Source: a beta proteobacterium AAP65
GTDB taxonomy: Bacteria; Pseudomonadota; Gammaproteobacteria; Burkholderiales; Burkholderiaceae_C
Length of the DNA: 64,000 nt
NCBI GenBank assembly: GCA_001295865.1
Contig: LJHW01000001.1
Span: 207,406-271,405 of the forward strand
Direction: 5' to 3'
Below the pieces are notes generated by a model. The model did no database searches, was not told the DNA's origin, and saw only the letters and a list, made by a program, of their open reading frames with translations. Both the position numbers and the translations under genes were made by a program. Positions 57,317 to 64,000 of the stretch are shown one piece after another; position 1 is the first letter of the stretch, and each line of letters opens with the position of its first letter.

Positions 57317-58840
57317 TTACACGCCCAGGCGGGCCTCAGAAACGTAGTGCTGGCGGAAGGTTTCGAAGTCCATCGAGTCTTCCGCCTCCAGCTGCTGCTG
57401 GCGCCGCACCGAAACAGCGGCCATGGCCTCGAAATTGGCCTGGTGCTCGGCCGGCCAGGGCAGGGCCAGCAGCTGTTCACGCGTGGCCTCGGCCTGGTGG
57501 CGGATGAAGGCGGTGTAGCGCAGGTCGAAGTTGTTCTCGATGGCAGCCAGCACACGCGCCGACGGCAGCGTGGCCGGCGCGGCCAGCGCGGCCTGGCCTG
57601 CGGCCACCGCGGCGCTGTAGGCCTCGGTGCCGTGCGCGGCATCCAGCGCCTGCGCAATGGTGGCGCATTCGCCCAGCAGTTCATGCGCCCAGTCGGCCAG
57701 CAGCACGGCCCGGCCGCCGCGCTCCAAGGTCAAACCCGGCTCGCGGCCATGGGCCGCGGTGTGGTGCTGGTTGCGGCCCAGCTCGGCGATCTCGGCCGGT
57801 GTATCGGGCGGGCTGTCCTGCAGCAGGCAGTGCAGCAGGAAGACATCCAGGAAGCGCAGCGTCTGCGCGTTGATGCCCACCGGCTCGAAGGGGTCGAGGT
57901 CCATGCAGCGCACCTCGATGTACTCCACGCCCCGTTCGCGCAGCGCGTGCAGCGGGCGCTCGCCACTCTGGATCACGCGCTTGGGGCGGATGGTGCCGTA
58001 GAACTCGTTCTCGATCTGCAGCAGCGTGGTGGCGAGCTGGTTGTACTCGCCGCCGAGGTTGCGCACGCCGATCTGTTCGTAGGCCGGGTAGGGCTGCGTC
58101 AGCGCTTCGTGCAGGCTGGCCGCGTAACCGTCCAGGCCGTTGTAGCTGACGGCCAGGTTGGCCTGCGCCTCGCTCTGGTAACCCAGCCGGCCCATGCGCA
58201 GGCTGGTGGCGTAGGGGTGGTAGAGCGTGCCCGGGCTCAGGCGCTCCAGGCCGTGCGGCCGGCCTTCCACGAAGGTGGGGCACACCGCCGGGCTGGCGCC
58301 GAAGAGCGTGAGCAGCAGAAAAGCATGGCGGCGGAAATTGCGGATGAGCGCGAAGTGCTCGTCGTTGCTCAGCCCCGGCATCGACCAGTTGTAGTGGATG
58401 CCGCTGATGGTCTGCATGCGGCGGCCGTAGCGGTGGCCCAGGCCCATGCGGTAGACGCTCTTGGCGCGGCCGATGTTGCTGCTGCCGTAGCGGCCCAGCG
58501 GGATGGTTTCGTCCGTGGGCAGGCCGCAGGGCATGCTGCTGACCCACAGGCGCTCGTCACCCGTCTTGGCCAGTTCGCGGTAGACGAACTGGTGGATGCG
58601 CGTGAGCTCGTCCAGACAGCTCTCCACGCCTTCGTGCACGCCGGTGATGAGCTCGAGCTGGCTCTCGCTGTAGTCGGTGGTGATGTGCGGGTGCGTCAGC
58701 GGCGATCCGAGCGAAGCCGGGTGCGGCGTCAGCGCCAAGCTGCCGCTGGGCAGCGCGCGCAGGCTTTCCTTCTCGACGCCACGGCGGATGCCGAGCAGGC
58801 GCTCGGCAGGCAGTTGGCGCAGTCGTCGGGCCAGGGTCAT
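57317..58840 (-). CDS. gshA: glutamate--cysteine ligase
   Basis: A 507-residue cytosolic ATP-dependent enzyme for the first step of glutathione synthesis, of the gammaproteobacterial GshA class. Family sequences are GVEKESLRALPSG, TTDYSESQLELITG, SSMPCGLP, YRMGLGHRYGRRMQTISGIHYN (in parts), EQIGVRNLGGEYNQLATTLLQIENEFYGTIRP and EVRCMDLDPFEPVGI. GGAAGAG precedes the ATG. It stands alone on the minus strand between two peptidase genes. Its product glutathione is the cofactor for the frmA/fghA pathway encoded elsewhere in the window. Confidence 0.96.
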   Translation of the reverse strand: MTLARRLRQLPAERLLGIRRGVEKESLRALPSGSLALTPHPASLGSPLTHPHITTDYSESQLELITGVHEGVESCLDELTRIHQFVYRELAKTGDERLWVSSMPCGLPTDETIPLGRYGSSNIGRAKSVYRMGLGHRYGRRMQTISGIHYNWSMPGLSNDEHFALIRNFRRHAFLLLTLFGASPAVCPTFVEGRPHGLERLSPGTLYHPYATSLRMGRLGYQSEAQANLAVSYNGLDGYAASLHEALTQPYPAYEQIGVRNLGGEYNQLATTLLQIENEFYGTIRPKRVIQSGERPLHALRERGVEYIEVRCMDLDPFEPVGINAQTLRFLDVFLLHCLLQDSPPDTPAEIAELGRNQHHTAAHGREPGLTLERGGRAVLLADWAHELLGECATIAQALDAAHGTEAYSAAVAAGQAALAAPATLPSARVLAAIENNFDLRYTAFIRHQAEATREQLLALPWPAEHQANFEAMAAVSVRRQQQLEAEDSMDFETFRQHYVSEARLGV

Positions 58841-58995
58841 GGGCTCTCTTCCAAGGCAAAAGGGCCGGCCGTGGGAGGGCCACGGGCCGCCGGGGGGCGA
58901 AGGTTAAAGCCTTGTGTCTGTTCGTGCAGGAGGCTGGTCAAACCTTGGACGGGACCCCGGGGCAAGCCTGCAGGGCCGCGCAAGCACCGGGCGCC

Positions 58996-59001
58996 TAGAC
59001 T
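58996..59001 (+). promoter_or_regulatory. start-proximal -10-like hexamer TAGACT
   Basis: TAGACT ends 9 nt before the ATG at 59011 with no Shine-Dalgarno, compatible with a leaderless mRNA for the DUF885 gene. Confidence 0.4.
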
Positions 59002-59010
59002 GGCACAACG

Positions 59011-60876
59011 ATGCGACACCCTCTTGACACCCTCACCACCGATGGCTGCCCGGCGTGCGACGCCGCCACGCTGCCCGACCGTGCACGCCGCCGCGGGCTG
59101 CAGGCGGCGCTGGCCTGGCCGGCCCTGGCCATGGCCGGGGCGCTGGCCGGCTGCGCGACGGCACCGCCGGCCCCGGCCCCCGATTTCGATGCCTGGAGCG
59201 AAAGCTTCGCCGCCGACTGGGTGCGCCTCTCACCCGAACGCGCCACGATGTCGCAGTACTTCAGCGGCGCCGAGCAGGCCGCGCTGGACCGCCAGCTCGG
59301 CCCGCAGACGCCCGAGCGCCGCGCCGCGCAAGGCCGCCTGGCGCGTGATGGCCTGCAGCGCCTGGCCGGCTTCAAAACCGAGAGCCTCACGCCCGAGCAG
59401 CGCGTCAGCGCCGACATCCTGCGCTGGAGCCTGGCGCGTGAGATCGCTGGCGAGCCTTACCAAGACCACAACTTCCTCTTCAACCAGCTGGGCGGGCCGC
59501 ACCTGCGGCTGGTGAACTTCCTCACCGTCTCGCACCCGCTGCGCACGGCGGCCGATGTCGACGCCTACCTCGAACGCCTGGGCCAGGTGGCGCAGCGGCT
59601 GGACGAAAGCCTGGCGCGCTCACGCGCCGCGGTGGCGCGCGGGCTGCTGCCACCGCGTTTCATCGCCGAACGTGCGCGCGGCCAGGTGCAGGCTGTGCTG
59701 GCGCCGCCGCCAGCGCAGAGCGAATTCGTCACCGCGCTGGCCCGCCGCACCGCCGGCCTGAAGGACGTGAGCGCCGCGCAGCGTGAGCAGGCCGTGGCCC
59801 GGGCCACGCAACTGGTCGAACAGCAAGTGCTGCCGGCCTACGGCCGCGTGCTGGCGCTGCTGGACGAGGTGCTGCCACGCACCACGGCCGATGCCGGCCT
59901 GTGGCGCCTGCCCGAGGGCGACAAGGCTTACGCCCAGGCGCTGGCCGCCAACACCACCACCACGCTGGGGGCGGAAGAGATCCACCAGATCGGCCTGCGC
60001 GAGGTGGCGCGCATCGAAGCCGAGATGGACCGCGTGCTGCGCAGCCTGGGCCGCAGCGAGGGCAGCGTGAACGTCCGCTACGCCGCGCTGCGCGACGCCA
60101 CCTCGCCGCCGCCCGAGCCCGACCCGCGCCCAGCGCTGCTGGCCCGCTACACCGCCGCCGTGCGCGACGCCGAACGCCGCGCGCAGGCGCTCTTCAACCT
60201 GCAACCGAAGGCGCCGGTGGAAGTGCGGCGTGTGGGGGCGCTGACCGAACGCACCAGCAGCGCCTACTACACGACACCCGCGCCCGACGGCAGCCAGCCC
60301 GGCATCTTCTGGATGCCGCTGCCCGGCCCCAGCTACAACGTGCTGGGCCTGCGCAGCCTGGCCGTGCACGAGGCCGTGCCGGGCCACCACTTCCAGCTGG
60401 CGCTGCAGCAGGAGCAGGCCACGCTGCCGAAGTGGCGCCAGCGCCGCATCTTCGGCGGCGGCAGTGCGCACGCCGAGGGCTGGGCGCTCTACGCCGAGCG
60501 CCTGGCCATCGAAGAGGGCTGGTACGAAGGCGACCCGCAGAGCCTGCTGGGTGCGCTGAACAGCGAACTCTTCCGCGCGCGCCGGCTGGTGGTGGACACC
60601 GGCCTGCACGCGAAGAAATGGACGCGCGAACAAGCGATCAGCTACGGCATCGGCGCGCAGGAGGTGGAGCGTTACATCGTCAACCCCGGCCAGGCCACGG
60701 CCTACATGATCGGCATGCTGCGCATCCTGGCGCTGCGCGACGAAGCGCGCAGCAAGCTGGGTGCGAAGTTCGACATCAAGGCCTTCCACGACGTGGTGCT
60801 GAAGACCGGCAGCGTGCCGCTGGATGTGATGGCCGAGACCATCCGCCAGTGGACCGCAGCGCGGCAGCGGGCCTGA
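59011..60876 (+). CDS. DUF885-family exported lipoprotein, probable metallopeptidase
   Basis: A 621-residue protein with a long N-region, twin-arginine-like RARRRGLQAALAW and lipobox LAGC, then the helical DUF885 domain. The likely zinc site is AVHEAVPGHHFQLAL (His about 453), a HExxxxxH arrangement typical of DUF885, with a downstream EGWALYAERL glutamate. Other family parts are DHNFLFNQLGGPHL, IHQIGLREVARIEAEMD and GQATAYMIGMLRILALRDEA. Some DUF885 proteins are carboxypeptidase-like. With the S9 peptidase and TonB receptor nearby, a role in peptide breakdown is plausible. Confidence 0.9.
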   Translation: MRHPLDTLTTDGCPACDAATLPDRARRRGLQAALAWPALAMAGALAGCATAPPAPAPDFDAWSESFAADWVRLSPERATMSQYFSGAEQAALDRQLGPQTPERRAAQGRLARDGLQRLAGFKTESLTPEQRVSADILRWSLAREIAGEPYQDHNFLFNQLGGPHLRLVNFLTVSHPLRTAADVDAYLERLGQVAQRLDESLARSRAAVARGLLPPRFIAERARGQVQAVLAPPPAQSEFVTALARRTAGLKDVSAAQREQAVARATQLVEQQVLPAYGRVLALLDEVLPRTTADAGLWRLPEGDKAYAQALAANTTTTLGAEEIHQIGLREVARIEAEMDRVLRSLGRSEGSVNVRYAALRDATSPPPEPDPRPALLARYTAAVRDAERRAQALFNLQPKAPVEVRRVGALTERTSSAYYTTPAPDGSQPGIFWMPLPGPSYNVLGLRSLAVHEAVPGHHFQLALQQEQATLPKWRQRRIFGGGSAHAEGWALYAERLAIEEGWYEGDPQSLLGALNSELFRARRLVVDTGLHAKKWTREQAISYGIGAQEVERYIVNPGQATAYMIGMLRILALRDEARSKLGAKFDIKAFHDVVLKTGSVPLDVMAETIRQWTAARQRA

Positions 60877-60885
60877 AGCCTCGGG

Positions 60886-61275
60886 TCAGGCGATCTCGTC
60901 GGCCTCGATGTGCAGCGTGCGCCGCCGCACGCCCTGGCCGGCCACCGCCACCGTCACGCGCAGCGGCCGGCCCACGGGCACGCTGCGGCTGAAGCGGAAG
61001 TCCAGCCCGTCGAACTCGCCCGGGTTCTGCGCGGGCAGGCGGCGCTGCCACTGCTGGGCGCCGTCGGCCAGCACCGTCATCTGCAGCCACGGGGCCGGGC
61101 CCACGGGCGCTTCGGGCACGGCCACGGTGATGGCGCAGGCGATCTCGAAACGCCGCTCGCGTTTGAGGTCGGCCGGGATCAGCAGCGTGGCCGTGGCGGC
61201 ATCACCGGCCTTCAGGGCCCAGCGCTCGGGGGCGGGGCCGCGCTCGGGCTGCGGCGGAACGGGGGTGGCTTTCAT
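60886..61275 (-). CDS. hypothetical protein
   Basis: A 129-residue, probably cytosolic protein with a beta-rich pattern (AATATLLIPADLKRERRFEIACAITV in parts, LQMTVLADGAQQWQRRLPAQ, PLRVTVAVAGQGVRRRTLHIEADEIA). It has no signal, helix or cysteine. It converges on the DUF885 gene (9-bp gap) and diverges from arsS by 144 bp. A CAGAAT element lies 11 nt before the ATG. I do not recognise a family; placement beside arsS may be chance. Confidence 0.65.
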   Translation of the reverse strand: MKATPVPPQPERGPAPERWALKAGDAATATLLIPADLKRERRFEIACAITVAVPEAPVGPAPWLQMTVLADGAQQWQRRLPAQNPGEFDGLDFRFSRSVPVGRPLRVTVAVAGQGVRRRTLHIEADEIA

Positions 61276-61419
61276 CGTCGACCGGCATTCTGGCGTGGCC
61301 GCTGCCGCGGGGCGCAAACCCCCGGCGGCAGCGGCCGCAGCGCAGCCGTTGTAAGGTGGCCCCGGCTCGCACGACCCACCGTGTTGCCCTCTTGCCGCCC
61401 ACGAAAGAAAACCCCGCCC

Positions 61420-62394
61420 ATGCACGCCACCCTGCCCTTGCTGGCCGCCACCGACTTCCCCGCGCTGCGCCGCCGCGCGCTGGAGACCCTGCAGGTCAAC
61501 CTCGGCTACAAGTGCAACCAGAGCTGCCTGCACTGCCACGTCAACGCCAGCCCGCAGCGCACCGAGATGATGGACGCCGAGACGGCGGCCCTCGTGCTGC
61601 AGGTGCTGCGCCAGCGCCGCGTGCACACGCTGGACCTCACCGGCGGCGCACCCGAGCTCAACGAACACTTCCGCGAACTCGTCATCGGCGCGCGCGCGCT
61701 GGGCGTGCGTGTGATCGACCGCTGCAACCTCACCATCCTCAGCGAACCGGGACAGGAAGGCCTGGCCGAGTTCCTGGCCGCGCAGGGCGTGGAAGTGACG
61801 GCCTCGCTGCCCTGCTACTCGGTGGGCAATGTCGACCGCCAGCGCGGTGATGGTGTGTTCGACCGCAGCATCGCCGGGCTGCAGGCGCTCAACGCCTTGG
61901 GCTACGGTGTGGAAGGCACGGGCCTGGTGCTCAACCTCGTCTACAACCCGCAGGGCGCGGTGCTGCCACCGCCGCAGCAGGCGCTGGAGGCCGACTACAA
62001 ACGCGAGCTGATGGCGCACTTCGGCATCGTCTTCAACCACCTGTACGCGCTGACGAACATGCCCATCCAGCGCTTCGGCAGCACGCTGGTGAGCAAGGGC
62101 AGCTTCCAGACTTACCTGCAGCTGCTGAAGAGCAGCTTCCAGGCGCACAACCTCGACACCGTGATGTGCCGCAGCACGCTGAGCGTCGACTGGCAGGGCC
62201 AGCTCTACGACTGCGACTTCAACCAGATGCTGGGCCTGCGCGCGCAGGTGGGCGAGCTGGCCACGGCGCACCTGCGCGACCTGCTGGGGGACGACAGCAG
62301 CGATGGCAACGGCAGCCCGATCCGGGTGGCCGAGCACTGCTACGGCTGCACGGCAGGGCAGGGCAGCAGCTGCGGTGGTGCGCTGGGCAGCTGA
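61420..62394 (+). CDS. arsS: arsenosugar-biosynthesis-type radical SAM protein
   Basis: A 324-residue radical SAM enzyme. The cluster motif is YKCNQSCLHCH (Cys 32, 36, 39), followed by LDLTGGAPELN, DRCNLTILSEPGQ and ASLPCYSVGNVDRQRG. The C-terminal cysteine-rich region (VMCRSTLSVDWQGQLYDCDFNQ, then HCYGCTAGQGSSCGG) is typical of the ArsS family, in which the enzyme is proposed to transfer a deoxyadenosyl group to dimethylarsenic on the way to arsenosugars. The ATG at 61420 starts MHATLPLLAATDFP. A glycosyltransferase gene of the type often linked to arsS follows after 16 bp. No arsM methylase is in the window. Confidence 0.9.
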   Translation: MHATLPLLAATDFPALRRRALETLQVNLGYKCNQSCLHCHVNASPQRTEMMDAETAALVLQVLRQRRVHTLDLTGGAPELNEHFRELVIGARALGVRVIDRCNLTILSEPGQEGLAEFLAAQGVEVTASLPCYSVGNVDRQRGDGVFDRSIAGLQALNALGYGVEGTGLVLNLVYNPQGAVLPPPQQALEADYKRELMAHFGIVFNHLYALTNMPIQRFGSTLVSKGSFQTYLQLLKSSFQAHNLDTVMCRSTLSVDWQGQLYDCDFNQMLGLRAQVGELATAHLRDLLGDDSSDGNGSPIRVAEHCYGCTAGQGSSCGGALGS

Positions 62395-62410
62395 GTCGGC
62401 AGCTGAAGCC

Positions 62411-63094
62411 GTGGGCGCAGCCCCGCGCCTGAGCATCGTGCTGCCGGCGCTGAACGAAGCCGCCGGCATCAGCGCCACGCTGCAGGCGCTGGCGCCGCTG
62501 CGCGCCGCCGGGCACGAAGTCATCGTCGTCGATGGCGGCAGCAGCGACGGCACGGCCGCACTCGCCGCACCCCTGGCCAGCCGCGTGGTGGCCAGCGAGC
62601 GCGGCCGCGCGCGGCAGATGAACGCCGGCGCGGCGGTGGCCACGGGCGAGTTGCTGCTCTTCCTGCACGCCGACACCCGCCTGCCGCCCGGCGCCGATGC
62701 GGTCGTCACCACCGCGCTGCAGCGCGGCGCGCGCTGGGGGCGTTTTGACGTGCACATCGAAGGCCGCTCGCGCTGGCTGCCGGTGGTGGCGCGGCTGATG
62801 AACTGGCGCTCGCGGCTGACGGGCATTGCCACCGGCGACCAGGCGCTGTTCATCGAAACCGCGCTCTTCCGCGAACTGGGCGGCTACGCGCCGCTGCCGC
62901 TGATGGAAGACATCGAGCTGTGCAAGCGGCTGCGCCGCGTGTCGCGCCCGGCCTGCCTGCACGCGCGCGTCACCACCTCGGGCCGGCGCTGGGACACGCG
63001 CGGCGCCTGGCCCACCATCTGGCTGATGTGGACGCTGCGCTGGCGCTACTGGCGCGGCACACCGGCCGAAGAACTGGCCCGCGCCTACCGCTGA
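62411..63094 (+). CDS. family-2 glycosyltransferase of the arsenosugar-associated type
   Basis: A 227-residue GT-A enzyme starting at GTG (MGAAPRLSIVLPALNEAAG). The nucleotide-sugar site is VIVVDGGSSDGTAA, with LFLHADTRLPPGAD as the DxD-like region and MEDIELCKRLRR near the end. Short single-domain transferases of this form (TIGR04283-like) often sit directly after arsS, as here, and are annotated as arsenosugar biosynthesis glycosyltransferases. An earlier GTG at 62378 would overlap arsS. The acceptor has not been established to my knowledge. Confidence 0.85.
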   Translation: MGAAPRLSIVLPALNEAAGISATLQALAPLRAAGHEVIVVDGGSSDGTAALAAPLASRVVASERGRARQMNAGAAVATGELLLFLHADTRLPPGADAVVTTALQRGARWGRFDVHIEGRSRWLPVVARLMNWRSRLTGIATGDQALFIETALFRELGGYAPLPLMEDIELCKRLRRVSRPACLHARVTTSGRRWDTRGAWPTIWLMWTLRWRYWRGTPAEELARAYR

Positions 63095-63171
63095 AACCGG
63101 CCCTGCGGGCACGGGCTGGATAGCGATGACAATCGGCCCCCTGCACTGCCGCAGCCCTTTGCCTCCTGGCC

Positions 63172-64000
63172 ATGTCCGACACCACCGTTCCTCCGCTGCC
63201 CGAAGACGCCACGCCCGGCGCACCTGCCCCCGCGCCCGTGGCCGCAGCGGCGGCCCCCGAGACACCTGCGCCCGACAGCACCGAGGCGGCGGCGCCAGGC
63301 GAGGTGGCGGCCGAAGCCGCTGCGCCCGCACCGGCCGAGCCGACGGCTGAAGCACCCGCGGAAGCCTCTGCAGAGGCACCCGCAGAAGCACCTGCAGAAG
63401 CACCTGCAGAAGCACCTGCTGAAGCGGCTGCAGAACTGCCTGCCGAATCGGCTGCTGAATCGGCTGCTGAAGCGACACCCGAAGCCGCCGCCAGGCCCGA
63501 TGCCGCCGCTGGCGAAACGCCTGCGCCCGAGATGAGCCCGGCGGCCGTGGCCAAGGCCCTGGCCGCGCATTTCCCGCTGCTCTTCGGCGCGCCGCGTGCG
63601 CTGCCGCTGAAACTGCGCATCCAGGCCGACATCCAGGCGCGTGCGCCGGGCGTGTTCACGAAGAAGGCCTTGAGCATCTTCCTGCACCGCCACACCACCA
63701 GCACCGCCTACCTGAAGGCGCTGGTGGGCACGCCCACGCGCCACGACCTCGACGGCCAGCCCGCCGGCGAAGTGGCCGAAGAACACCGCGTGGCTGCCAC
63801 CGCCGAGGTGGAACGCCGCCGCGGCATCGTCGAGGCCAAGCGCCTGGCCGAGCGCGAGGCGCAGCGCCAGGCCTACCGCGAAGCGGCCCGCGCCGCACGC
63901 GCGGCCGGTGGCGGCGCACCTGCGGCCGAAGGCGCTGCGGCGCCGGCCGAAGGCAGCCCCGACGCCGCCCGCCCGCCACGCCCCCCGCGCCCGCCCCGGC
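63172..64000 (+). CDS. ProQ/FinO-family RNA-binding protein (3' end cut by window edge)
   Basis: An RNA chaperone-type gene running off the window after 276 codons. Residues 1-118 are a low-complexity arm of Ala, Pro, Glu and Ser including repeated AEAP units. The ProQ/FinO domain follows (about 120-205): VAKALAAHFPLLFGAPRALPLKLRI, ADIQARAPGVFTKKALSIFLHRHTTSTAYLKAL and a basic RHDLDGQPAGEV segment, which together bind structured sRNAs and mRNA 3' ends. A charged helical tail and the start of a Pro/Arg-rich end are seen before the edge. GACAAT near 63128 may be the promoter -10. The long N-terminal arm is unusual for ProQ. Confidence 0.9.
   Translation, partial: MSDTTVPPLPEDATPGAPAPAPVAAAAAPETPAPDSTEAAAPGEVAAEAAAPAPAEPTAEAPAEASAEAPAEAPAEAPAEAPAEAAAELPAESAAESAAEATPEAAARPDAAAGETPAPEMSPAAVAKALAAHFPLLFGAPRALPLKLRIQADIQARAPGVFTKKALSIFLHRHTTSTAYLKALVGTPTRHDLDGQPAGEVAEEHRVAATAEVERRRGIVEAKRLAEREAQRQAYREAARAARAAGGGAPAAEGAAAPAEGSPDAARPPRPPRPPR
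63370..63417 (+). repeat. 12-bp tandem repeat encoding Ala-Glu-Ala-Pro in the ProQ arm
   Basis: Four consecutive 12-bp units, the last three identical (GCAGAAGCACCT) and the first with two differences. Partly decayed units lie on both sides. In-frame expansion or contraction would lengthen or shorten the disordered arm. Confidence 0.9.

Overview
This 64 kb window is a gene-dense bacterial chromosome segment, roughly 70 % G+C by eye, most like a member of the Burkholderiales near Rubrivivax, Roseateles, Leptothrix or Aquincola. The taxonomic call is inference. It rests on the paired cyanophycin synthetases with a cyanophycinase, PEP-CTERM exported proteins, a Bug/TctC-type binding protein, RdgC, a beta-type CTGT-N8-ACAG LexA operator and the arsenosugar radical-SAM/glycosyltransferase pair. 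I see no rRNA, tRNA, CRISPR array, insertion sequence or prophage. Most long open frames opposite the genes are high-GC shadows.

Layout. 1-7.7 kb: a peptide-type ABC importer, with two binding proteins on the minus strand diverging from two permeases and a double ATPase. 8-17.4 kb: a GGDEF-EAL protein, a formaldehyde-detoxification operon (frmA, fghA and a translationally coupled RlmN-like radical SAM enzyme), and two tandem TPR-GGDEF membrane proteins. 17.5-23.8 kb: a TonB receptor, a Bug-type binding protein, cyanophycinase and a small operon ending in a renalase-like FAD protein. 23.8-26.7 kb: an E1 pyruvate dehydrogenase gene followed by a 27-codon ORF under a promoter covered by two abutting LexA boxes. 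26.8-30 kb: PAP2-like, small hypothetical, S1/P1 nuclease, DUF3455 and orphan anti-sigma genes. 30-35 kb: cyanophycin synthetases cphA and cphA'. 35-45 kb: exported methyltransferase, PEP-CTERM proteins, LDH-like dehydrogenase, rdgC, a two-component system, an exported intradiol dioxygenase and a GAF-GGDEF protein. 45-51.4 kb: peptidoglycan turnover (amiD, a GH10-like lipoprotein, murQ, nagX, divergent from PBP4). 51.5-61 kb: a large TonB receptor, an S9 peptidase, gshA and a DUF885 lipoprotein. 61-64 kb: arsS, an arsenosugar-type glycosyltransferase and a truncated ProQ-family gene.

Recurring themes are peptide import and hydrolysis (ABC importer, TonB receptor, S9 and DUF885 peptidases), nitrogen storage (cphB, cphA, cphA'), glutathione chemistry (gshA with frmA/fghA), c-di-GMP signalling (four GGDEF proteins) and cell-wall recycling. 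The strongest candidate for something new is the SOS-controlled 27-residue Trp-rich peptide at 23855-23938. Secondary candidates are a set of genes whose -10-like hexamer lies 6-11 nt before the start codon (possible leaderless mRNAs) and a 14-bp motif shared upstream of cphB and cphA.
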